A stretch of 11,715 bases of DNA from Candidatus Cloacimonadota bacterium. Lineage in GTDB: Bacteria; Cloacimonadota; Cloacimonadia; Cloacimonadales; TCS61. The number at the start of each line of letters is the position of its first letter. The first letter of the stretch is position 1. Below are positions 5,832-11,715 of the stretch, one piece after another. Both the position numbers and the translations under genes were made by a program. The DNA lies in assembly GCA_030592835.1 (NCBI GenBank), contig JAUVIJ010000037.1:1-11715 (forward strand), in the 5' to 3' direction. A model generated the notes under the pieces. It was not told the DNA's origin, ran no database searches, and saw nothing but the letters and a program-made list of their open reading frames with translations.

Positions 5832-7607
5832 ATGGGAAAAACATTCGTAGAAAAAATATTAAATGCACCCAAAGGTGCGATAGTATTTCGTAAACCGAAT
5901 ATCGTGCTCACACACGATAACACAGCCAGCATAAAAAATACATTTAATAAAATGGGTGGAGAAAAAGTTTTTGATGCAGATCAACTTCTCGTAGTACTCG
6001 ATCACAACGCACCGCCAACCAATGCAAAACTGGCAAATCAGTATCAGGTTATCAGAGATTTTGTAAAGGATCAGGGAATAGATAAATTTTACGATGTGGG
6101 AAAAGGTATCTGTCATCAGATCATGTCTTATCATGCCAGACCGGGAATGATCATTGTTGGAAGCGACAGTCATACCTGTACTGCAGGAGCCTTTAACGCT
6201 TTAGCTGCCGGAATAGACAGGACGGAATCCGCCGGTATCTGGAAAAGGGGAGAAACCTGGTTCAGGGTTCCGGAAACCATGAAAATAACTCTGAATGGGA
6301 AACTTAATAAGAACGTTTATGCTAAAGACTTATCCCTGTGGATTATCGGAATGATCGGTTCTGCAGGAGCTAACTATATGTCCATAGAATACCATGGTGA
6401 TGGAGTGAAGACCTTGTCCATTTCCGACAGAATGACTCTGGCAAACCTGGCTTCGGAGATGGGTGCTAAGAATGCCGTATTTCCACCTGATGATATCCTT
6501 GGGGATTTCCTGGATAATGATCTAAATAACTCTATCTGGGCTGACGAAGATGCCGAATATGATAAGGAAATCGAGATCGATCTGGGGAAAATATTTCCTC
6601 TTGTTGCTGCACCGCATAACGTGGATAACGTTAAAACAGTCTCGGAAGTAAAAGGCAAGAAAATCAATCAGGGATTAATAGGAACCTGCACCAATGGCAG
6701 ACTCGAGGATATCAGGATTGCTGCTAAGATTCTGGGTGGGAAAAAGGTGGCTGATGGTTTTCAACTGCTTGTTATCCCTGCTTCACAGGAAATATATCTG
6801 CAAGCGATCGAAGAAGGATTGATTTCAAAATTGATCAAAGCCGGAGCAACTGTTCTGGGAGCCTCCTGCGGACCCTGCCTGGGAACTGGACAGGGCATTC
6901 CTGCAGACGGATATACAGTGATATCGACCGCTAACCGTAATTTTCTGGGTCGAATGGGAAATAAAAATGCCCAGATATATCTGGCATCACCTGCTACAGT
7001 CGCCCATACAGCCATAAAGGGAGTTATCAGTGATCCACGTGGTATCCTCTCTAATGATAAATATCCCTATCAGAAACAGCAGAGCGAGACAATAATGATC
7101 AAAAAAGATGATAACAGGAAACACGAAAATGTCTGGGATTACTCCGATGTCGATAATCTCAATACCGATCAGATGTTTGCAGGTAGCCTTACCTATAAAG
7201 TTCTCAGCTCGGAACCGGAGACGATCATGCCATATCTTTTCCAGGATTTTGATGAAAACTTTTCCGGTAATGTTAAGGCAGGCGATATCCTGATCGCTGG
7301 AGATAATTTCGGGTGCGGCAGTTCCCGGGAACATCCGGCAGTTGGTCTAGCCCATGCCGGAGTCAAGGCTGTGATCGTGAAATCTGTTAACAGGATCTTT
7401 TATAGATCCTCTGTAAATCAGGGACTACCAATAATTGTCCTACCGGAATTTGTTCAGAAATATAAGAAAAATGATAATGTCGATGTTGATCTGACTGAAG
7501 GAGTAATCCACCTGAATAGTGAAACCATTAAGTTTTCACCTCTTCCTGATAAATTACTGGAGATTATGAACTCCCGTGGGCTGGTCAACTGGATAAAGAA
7601 TCAATAA
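5832..7607 (+). CDS. Aconitase/LeuCD-type hydro-lyase, canonical active site, fused domains
   Basis: A 591-residue [4Fe-4S] dehydratase/hydratase, again with large domain (about 1-415) and swivel domain (about 430-591) in one chain. Family residues are intact: THD (His28-Asp29), LDHNAPP (Asp57-His58), His95, DSHT (Asp112-His114), cluster cysteines Cys286, Cys346 and Cys349 (SCGPCLG), and FGCGSSREHP (Ser497-Ser498-Arg499). The swivel specificity loop reads N-T-D-Q-M-F-A-G-S-L-T-Y (444-455), unlike the Y-L of isopropylmalate isomerase and of the first hydro-lyase, so the two enzymes probably act on different substrates. Aconitase is a reasonable guess given the dehydrogenase upstream; homoaconitase is an alternative. 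The ATG has a strong AGGAGG. It is the last gene before a strong terminator. Spacing between cluster cysteines (C-x59-C-x2-C) is identical in both hydro-lyases. Confidence 0.9.
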   Translation: MGKTFVEKILNAPKGAIVFRKPNIVLTHDNTASIKNTFNKMGGEKVFDADQLLVVLDHNAPPTNAKLANQYQVIRDFVKDQGIDKFYDVGKGICHQIMSYHARPGMIIVGSDSHTCTAGAFNALAAGIDRTESAGIWKRGETWFRVPETMKITLNGKLNKNVYAKDLSLWIIGMIGSAGANYMSIEYHGDGVKTLSISDRMTLANLASEMGAKNAVFPPDDILGDFLDNDLNNSIWADEDAEYDKEIEIDLGKIFPLVAAPHNVDNVKTVSEVKGKKINQGLIGTCTNGRLEDIRIAAKILGGKKVADGFQLLVIPASQEIYLQAIEEGLISKLIKAGATVLGASCGPCLGTGQGIPADGYTVISTANRNFLGRMGNKNAQIYLASPATVAHTAIKGVISDPRGILSNDKYPYQKQQSETIMIKKDDNRKHENVWDYSDVDNLNTDQMFAGSLTYKVLSSEPETIMPYLFQDFDENFSGNVKAGDILIAGDNFGCGSSREHPAVGLAHAGVKAVIVKSVNRIFYRSSVNQGLPIIVLPEFVQKYKKNDNVDVDLTEGVIHLNSETIKFSPLPDKLLEIMNSRGLVNWIKNQ

Positions 7608-7644
7608 TAAAAAAAGCCCGGAGCGATCCGGGCTTTTTTTATTA
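7605..7644. terminator. Bidirectional Rho-independent terminator
   Basis: Perfect 17-bp inverted repeat (7605-7621 with 7628-7644). The core is GCCCGG/CCGGGC, loop AGCGAT, with A7 on one side and T7 on the other, so it has a U-tract on either strand. It starts at the stop codon of the second hydro-lyase and lies 10 nt beyond the stop of the convergent gene at 7655. It serves both. Confidence 0.95.
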
Positions 7645-7654
7645 TAGCAATATC

Positions 7655-8461
7655 TTAAAATCTATAAGTTAACGAAGAAGCCAGTTGGGTACGGTCGCCA
7701 AATCCGGCCTCAAATTCCAGACAGAACCGCCGGCTGATACCTAAAGCCACACCTGCTAAATAATTCCAGGCATTGCCTTCAGCCAACTCGACATCATATT
7801 CAACTTCAATTTCGTTCCCATAAATATCCTCAAGCTCCCAGGTTCCTTCGTGGTGTTCCTGATATTTTTGATACATGGCTCCGGTCCAGATAGCTATATC
7901 TTTGACCAGAAAAGGAGCTGGGAAATTCACTCCGGCTTTGGGAGAGATGATCCAGGCATCCACAACGGAATCTGTCTGATCGAGATTTGTCTTTGTATAA
8001 GTGGTGTTGAAGATCGTAAAAAAGGATTTGTATCCGGCAACCAGATTTATTCCGGCACCATAGACAATTCCATCATAATTTAACGATTCCTGAAGGGGGA
8101 AAAACTCCTGAAGTTCAAATTTTGTTTCACCTTTTACTTTTCCTCCCAGAAAAAACACATTGGCAAAAGGCAGTATCCAGACATCGAGTTTCACATTTGC
8201 TTCAGTTGTATAATTCTGGATCTCGATCTCATCTTCAATATCATCGGGGACACCGGGTAAATTGACTGAAAATTTGGCTAATTCATAGGCTTGATCCTGA
8301 AAATAATAGGTGAAACCCAGTCCCATAGGCAAAGGTAGATTATATCCTTCCGCCATTTCTGTCCCAAAAGGAAAATAATCTGTTGAATCAAAACAGGATA
8401 AAGAAGTAAAAAGGATAAAAAAAAGCAGCAGAAACATGAAAAACGATCCCGAATATCTCAT
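7655..8461 (-). CDS. Predicted outer-membrane beta-barrel protein, function unknown
   Basis: About 268 residues. The reading frame continues to a GTG at 8476 with ATGs at 8467 and 8461. I favour 8461 because GAGAG lies about 8 nt upstream and the product then opens with a clean signal (MRYSGS, then a long Phe/Leu-rich core). Cleavage is likely near the Ser-Leu-Ser-Cys; that Cys could be lipidated, but the lipobox is poor. The mature part alternates hydrophobic and polar residues in strand-like stretches (ANVKLDVWILPFANVFFLGGKV region; GINLVAGY; YLAGVALGISRRF) and ends in L-T-Y-R-F, a typical C-terminal BAM signal with terminal Phe. Length fits a barrel of perhaps 10-12 strands. I do not recognise a named family. 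It is convergent with the second hydro-lyase and downstream of the regulator gene. Confidence 0.75.
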   Translation of the reverse strand: MRYSGSFFMFLLLFFILFTSLSCFDSTDYFPFGTEMAEGYNLPLPMGLGFTYYFQDQAYELAKFSVNLPGVPDDIEDEIEIQNYTTEANVKLDVWILPFANVFFLGGKVKGETKFELQEFFPLQESLNYDGIVYGAGINLVAGYKSFFTIFNTTYTKTNLDQTDSVVDAWIISPKAGVNFPAPFLVKDIAIWTGAMYQKYQEHHEGTWELEDIYGNEIEVEYDVELAEGNAWNYLAGVALGISRRFCLEFEAGFGDRTQLASSLTYRF

Positions 8462-8476
8462 AAACATTTCTCTCAC

Positions 8477-8614
8477 TAGATATAATTTTCGTAAACGAAC
8501 AGATTAATTCGAATAGAAAAAGGCTTTTCATCCAGACTCTGTCAATATAATATTTACATTTTGAACCTGATTCAGATTAGATAAAACATAAAAGGATCAG
8601 TGTTTTAATGTAGC
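8477..8614 (-). other. Leader/intergenic region between regulator and barrel gene
   Basis: 138 nt without a gene. It contains an inverted repeat TTCGT-AA-ACGAA (8488-8499) and a short palindrome ATTCGAAT nearby, which would lie in the 5' leader of the barrel gene on the - strand. No convincing promoter hexamer pair and no strong terminator for the regulator gene were seen, so the two genes could be co-transcribed. Confidence 0.4.
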
Positions 8615-9418
8615 TTACTCAATCCCCTTTGCTCTCATGTAATCGGCTAAGGTTATGGACTGATTATAGTAAAATCTGTATAGATCGATAAAAGCACTTA
8701 TCAGATTCCGATGTTCAGAAAAGATCCCGATGATGCTATCGGCAGCCGGTTGATTATCCTGAAGACTGACCAGAATTTTTTTATTATCAAATATAGTAAA
8801 ACCAACAGGCATATTAGGAACCAGACGGACATTGACACCCTGAGAAGAATAATATTTCAGGGTCGTTAAAACTCCCGGTTGTTTGATATCACCGATCTCA
8901 TATATGTATGTGTAGCTAATTTCGGGATTGAAAGAGGTCATTTCTGATGATAATACATCATCGGGTTCGATCTCATCGGTGGATTGTTTGAGTACGATTA
9001 ATTCAATGACTACTTCTTTTTCCATCTGACGCAGTTTATTATTGATCAGATTTCCATCCCGGATTACATCAACATAGTTCAGATCCTCTATCTGATCGCT
9101 CCGGGATTCATAGATCCGATCTAGGTTCGATTGTAGATCCAGAAGCTTTTCCTTTCTGCTGTCAATTTCATTAATGAAGCTGCTGATAGCGATTTTAGGT
9201 TCAATTGCTTTGTAAATTTTGAATTTTCCCGGGATTCGCACGCACATTCCTTTTTTGATCAATTGCTCCAGAACATAATAGACTTTTGTTCGAGGTACTT
9301 CAGCCAATCTGGAAATTTCCGTTGCGGTAAAACTGTTCTTTCTTAGCAATACACAATAAACCCTGGATTCGTATTCGGTTAATCCCGAATTCTGCAAATC
9401 TTGAATATAATCTTCCAT
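8615..9418 (-). CDS. TrmB-family transcriptional regulator
   Basis: A 267-residue cytoplasmic DNA-binding protein. The N-terminal winged helix (about 10-75) is typical TrmB: GLTEYESRVYCVLL, then FTATEISRLAEVPRTKVYYVLEQLIKKGMC. A charged coiled-coil-like linker (about 82-108) follows, then a C-terminal domain (about 110-267) that resembles the PLD-like effector domain of TrmB proteins. The ATG at 9418 has AGAGGG five bases upstream. TrmB regulators are best known from archaea controlling sugar or central metabolism and are scattered in bacteria; the ligand here is unknown. The gene is divergent from the selenium-type gene set. The shared 150-nt region holds palindromes overlapping a possible - strand -35 box, so autoregulation and control of the divergent operon are likely. 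That regulation is inferred from position and symmetry only. Confidence 0.85.
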   Translation of the reverse strand: MEDYIQDLQNSGLTEYESRVYCVLLRKNSFTATEISRLAEVPRTKVYYVLEQLIKKGMCVRIPGKFKIYKAIEPKIAISSFINEIDSRKEKLLDLQSNLDRIYESRSDQIEDLNYVDVIRDGNLINNKLRQMEKEVVIELIVLKQSTDEIEPDDVLSSEMTSFNPEISYTYIYEIGDIKQPGVLTTLKYYSSQGVNVRLVPNMPVGFTIFDNKKILVSLQDNQPAADSIIGIFSEHRNLISAFIDLYRFYYNQSITLADYMRAKGIE

Positions 9419-9442
9419 AAAACCCTCTTTTTTTAACTGTTA

Positions 9443-9473
9443 GTTACAATATTGTAACAATATCTAATATTGT
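9443..9473. promoter_or_regulatory. Palindromic operator candidates for the TrmB-like regulator
   Basis: Perfect 16-bp palindrome GTTACAATATTGTAAC (9443-9458) overlapping by two bases a second inverted repeat, ACAATAT-CTA-ATATTGT (9457-9473). Both carry the half-site ACAATAT. They lie 25-55 nt upstream of the regulator's ATG in the divergent intergenic region. Paired symmetric sites fit a dimeric winged-helix repressor. Confidence 0.65.
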
Positions 9474-9476
9474 CAA
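9471..9476 (-). promoter_or_regulatory. Possible -35 box, leftward promoter
   Basis: TTGACA on the - strand, overlapping the end of the second inverted repeat. No -10 hexamer at ideal spacing is evident (TACAAT occurs at only 14 nt). If used, repressor binding would block it. Confidence 0.3.
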
Positions 9477-9497
9477 ATAAAACAGAGTTAAATCTTA

Positions 9498-9503
9498 TTG
9501 ACA
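9498..9503 (+). promoter_or_regulatory. Possible -35 box, rightward promoter
   Basis: TTGACA 66 nt before the ATG of the cysteine desulfurase-like gene. The region 15-18 nt downstream (TTTAAACAA) has only a weak -10. It lies 25 nt beyond the operator-like palindromes. Confidence 0.3.
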
Positions 9504-9568
9504 TAATTATACCTGAGTTTAAACAAGGATGAAATATTGAATAATTTTTGTCACTGGAGTATGCGAAT

Positions 9569-10708
9569 ATGATCTACTTAGATAATGCTTCCACTTCTTT
9601 TCCCAAGGCACCTGGAGTGTCTCAGGCAGTATGTGATTATCTGGACAATATTGGCGCCAATGCCGGGAGATCCTCTCACCGTTTAGCCCGGGAAGCCAGC
9701 AGGATCATTTTCGAAACGAGGGAAAAACTGGCTGAATTCCTGGGAATAAATGACAGCAGCAGACTGATATTTACCGCTAACGCTACCGAGGCTCTTAATA
9801 ACGTGATCTTCGGTCTGGTAAATCCCGGGGACACAGTATTAACTTCGTCGCTGGAACATAATTCGGTAATGCGTCCTCTCCGGTATCTGGAAAAAGAACA
9901 GAATATCAATATCCTCCAGTTTACATGTAACCAGGATTCTACGATAAATCTTTCAGACTTCAAAAGGAAACTTGCTTTTAAACCGGATCACGTTATCACT
10001 ACAGCTTGTTCTAATGTCAGTGGAGTTATACTACCTTTAGAGAGAATGGCTCCCTTAATCCGTTCTATTGATTCCAGTTTCATTGTGGATGGATCACAAC
10101 TGACAGGTATGTATCCTGTGAATGTAGGACAATTAGATCCGGATGCATTTTGTTTTCCCGGACATAAAGGTTTACTGGGACCAACAGGTACAGGTGGATT
10201 TTACATTCGTGAAGGTCTTGATCTGAACCCGATTAAATATGGTGGCACAGGCAGCAGATCAAATCAAGAAATCCAGCCTGCTTTTCTCCCCGATCGTTTC
10301 GAAAGCGGAACTCCCAATATAGCCGGATTGGCAGGATTAGGGAAAGCATTAGAATTTTTGTCCGGAATCGGGATCAAAAAGATAAGAGATCATAAAATAG
10401 AGATCATCGACATGTTTCAAAAAGAGCTGGATCAATTAGGTGAATACAAAATTCTCGGACCGAAAAAACTGGAAGATCAGATCGGTATTATATCTGTTAT
10501 TTCCGATAAGATCAGTATTACAAAAATCACTCAGGAACTTGATGAAAACAACATAGCTGTAAGAATGGGTATGCATTGTGCACCCTCTGCTCATAAGACG
10601 TTAGGTACGTTTTCTCAGGGTGGAACAGTAAGGTTCAGTCCAGGATTCTTTACGACTGAAGCAGATATTAAGGTTGCGATCGGAATCTTACGAAAACTGA
10701 TTAGATAA
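9569..10708 (+). CDS. Cysteine desulfurase-like aminotransferase class V (EF2568 type)
   Basis: A 379-residue PLP enzyme of the NifS/SufS fold expected to release sulfur or selenium from (seleno)cysteine. The ATG at 9569 is chosen (GGAG nine bases upstream, product opening MIYLDNASTS) over an in-frame TTG at 9548. PLP lysine: Lys200 in FPGHKGLLGPTGTGG. Catalytic cysteine: Cys337 in GMHCAPSAHKTLGT, followed by GTVRFSPGFF. These blocks match the subfamily typified by Enterococcus faecalis EF2568 (TIGR01977), which is found beside orphan selD and selenium-dependent molybdenum hydroxylase genes rather than in Fe-S assembly operons. The next genes, DUF3343 and YedF-type, are the usual partners. 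The DUF3343 gene begins 5 nt after this stop, indicating an operon. Likely role: supply of selenium (or sulfur) for a labile cofactor. Substrate preference is not provable from sequence. Confidence 0.9.
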   Translation: MIYLDNASTSFPKAPGVSQAVCDYLDNIGANAGRSSHRLAREASRIIFETREKLAEFLGINDSSRLIFTANATEALNNVIFGLVNPGDTVLTSSLEHNSVMRPLRYLEKEQNINILQFTCNQDSTINLSDFKRKLAFKPDHVITTACSNVSGVILPLERMAPLIRSIDSSFIVDGSQLTGMYPVNVGQLDPDAFCFPGHKGLLGPTGTGGFYIREGLDLNPIKYGGTGSRSNQEIQPAFLPDRFESGTPNIAGLAGLGKALEFLSGIGIKKIRDHKIEIIDMFQKELDQLGEYKILGPKKLEDQIGIISVISDKISITKITQELDENNIAVRMGMHCAPSAHKTLGTFSQGGTVRFSPGFFTTEADIKVAIGILRKLIR

Positions 10709-10713
10709 AGATA

Positions 10714-10971
10714 ATGGAAAATTTTATTATTACTTTTTATTCAACTCATCTAGCTCTGAAAGCGGAAAAAGTCCTGAATAAAATGGTTATGAAAATCGAT
10801 CTGATACCGACACCGAGAGAAATCAGTTCAGAATGTGGATTTACACTATTGATTCATCATGATAACAGAAAAGCTATTACCGACCAACTGACTGAAAATG
10901 AAATTGTTTACGATGAAATGTATATAATGACAGAAATAAATGGAGCAAAAAAATATGAAAAAACTGATTGA
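10714..10971 (+). CDS. DUF3343 protein, putative Se/S carrier
   Basis: An 85-residue cytoplasmic protein of the DUF3343 family. It shows the family's TPREISSECG motif with a single conserved Cys41, which could carry a persulfide or perselenide. No other function is established for the family. It starts 5 nt after the cysteine desulfurase-like gene and overlaps the start of the YedF-type gene, so translation is probably coupled. A chain cysteine desulfurase -> Cys41 -> YedF thiol is a reasonable inference from order and motifs. The ribosome-binding site is weak (GATAAAG), consistent with coupling. Confidence 0.85.
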   Translation: MENFIITFYSTHLALKAEKVLNKMVMKIDLIPTPREISSECGFTLLIHHDNRKAITDQLTENEIVYDEMYIMTEINGAKKYEKTD

Positions 10972-11578
10972 TGCCAGGGGCTTGGACTGCCCTCAACCGG
11001 TAATTGCTACCAAAAAGGTGCTGGAAGAAGGAGATTTCAATCGGCTCGAAATCCTGGTTGATAATAAAGCTGCCAGGGAAAACGTTTCTCGATATCTGAA
11101 AAAATCCGGGTACGAACAAGTTAACATCAAGATAGAAGGAGAAAACTTCAGATTGATAGTTGAGTCGAATTCAGTTAAGGATGATATTGATAATAGAGTG
11201 GAGACAGATCAAAAAGAATATCCCGACCAGGTAAATAATGTTGCTGGAAAAACGTTGTTTATCGGTTCGAATAGGATGGGTTCCGGTAGTGATGAGCTGG
11301 GTGAAAAATTGATGACCGCTTTCCTTTATACACTGACGGAAATCAATACTCCTCCCACCTGCATTATTTTCATGAACAGTGGTGTTTATTTATGTGTTGA
11401 GGGCTCAGATTCATTAGATAATCTGATCAAGCTTAATAATAAGAATATTGAAATACTGGTTTGTGGAACCTGTCTGAATTTTTTTGATCTTACCGATAAA
11501 TTACGTGTAGGGAAGATCAGCAATATGTATGATATTGTTGAACATCTGCTGGGATCTGAACCAGTATTAAGTATTTGA
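10955..11578 (+). CDS. yedF: YedF-type selenium metabolism protein (TusA domain + DsrE-like domain)
   Basis: A 207-residue cytoplasmic protein. The TusA/SirA-like domain (about 1-72) has the D-C-P-x-P motif (Cys12), the carrier cysteine of sulfur/selenium transfer. A linker (about 73-100) and a DsrE/F-like domain (about 103-207) with Cys170 and Cys173 (CGTC) follow. This two-domain arrangement is the family called selenium metabolism protein YedF (TIGR03527). The ATG at 10955 is preferred over 10940: GGAG at 10942-10945 lies properly upstream of it and the product then starts MKKLIDARGLDCP as in TusA proteins. It overlaps the DUF3343 gene by 17 nt in another frame. It likely relays selenium or sulfur to a partner such as SelD or a cofactor-maturation protein; neither is in the window. 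Confidence 0.9.
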   Translation: MKKLIDARGLDCPQPVIATKKVLEEGDFNRLEILVDNKAARENVSRYLKKSGYEQVNIKIEGENFRLIVESNSVKDDIDNRVETDQKEYPDQVNNVAGKTLFIGSNRMGSGSDELGEKLMTAFLYTLTEINTPPTCIIFMNSGVYLCVEGSDSLDNLIKLNNKNIEILVCGTCLNFFDLTDKLRVGKISNMYDIVEHLLGSEPVLSI

Positions 11579-11635
11579 AATTGCAGGTTTAGATATTATT
11601 TACAAAAACTTATTCAACCAATTGGATAGATCATA

Positions 11636-11715
11636 ATGAATCAAGGTTTGATCTATGCGACATTGGTATATATGGTCTGGGGCTTGCTTCCGATATACTG
11701 GAAAACTCTGCAACA
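11636..11715 (+). CDS. RarD/EamA-type membrane transporter, N-terminal fragment
   Basis: Only the first 26 codons are present; the frame runs off the window. The start MNQGLIYATLVYMVWGLLPIYW matches the first transmembrane helix of RarD-like proteins of the EamA drug/metabolite transporter superfamily (the W-G-L-L-P-x-Y-W-K signature). No strong ribosome-binding site is visible before the ATG. It is 57 nt after the YedF-type stop with no terminator hairpin between, so it may or may not belong to the same transcript. Substrate unknown. Confidence 0.7.
   Translation, partial: MNQGLIYATLVYMVWGLLPIYWKTLQ

Noticed and set aside
8462..8476. GTG start (8476) or ATG (8467) for the barrel protein
   Set aside because: The purine-rich GAGAG is well spaced only for the ATG at 8461, which also begins a standard signal peptide. 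The alternatives cannot be fully excluded.
9548..9568. TTG start for the cysteine desulfurase-like gene
   Set aside because: It has no Shine-Dalgarno sequence. The ATG at 9569 has GGAG and gives the usual N-terminus MIYLDNA.

Overview
The window (about 38-40% GC by eye) looks like a piece of a Gram-negative, probably anaerobic bacterium from an uncultured lineage. It encodes a predicted outer-membrane barrel and a Sec-exported C-terminal-processing-type protease, and it carries a partial selenium-cofactor gene set and a TrmB-type regulator, both more typical of anaerobes and archaea. A Cloacimonadota-like source would fit, but no phylogenetic marker is present, so this is only a guess.

Left half (1-7607, all + strand): the 3' part of an isocitrate/isopropylmalate-family dehydrogenase, then an HD-domain-like protein, then two different single-chain aconitase/LeuCD-type hydro-lyases (2090-3901 and 5832-7607). 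Each hydro-lyase has its [4Fe-4S] large domain fused to its swivel domain. Together these form a plausible citrate-to-2-oxoglutarate or 2-oxoacid chain-elongation module: dehydratase/hydratase steps plus oxidative decarboxylation. The series is interrupted twice by very AT-rich, repeat-bounded segments. One is a REP-associated tyrosine transposase (1422-1958) with REP hairpins on both sides and a heptamer tandem repeat after it. The other is a TPR + S41 protease gene (3995-5734) lying between two copies of a roughly 75-100 nt structured repeat. A perfect 17-bp bidirectional terminator hairpin (7605-7644) closes the region.

Middle (7655-9418, - strand): a predicted outer-membrane beta-barrel protein of unknown function, and a TrmB-family regulator.

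Right (9569-11578, + strand): divergent from the regulator, an EF2568-type cysteine desulfurase-like enzyme, a DUF3343 putative Se/S carrier and a YedF-type TusA+DsrE fusion. This is the set found beside orphan selD genes and selenium-dependent molybdenum hydroxylases. selD and the hydroxylase are not in the window. The divergent intergenic region holds a perfect 16-bp palindrome and an adjacent 7-3-7 inverted repeat, which are good candidates for the TrmB-like regulator's operators. The window ends in the first codons of a RarD/EamA-type membrane transporter.

No tRNA, rRNA, CRISPR array or replication origin was seen, and no stretch over 300 nt lacks a gene. The most unusual features are the paired structured repeats around the protease, the divergent active site of the first hydro-lyase, and the TrmB-linked selenium gene set.
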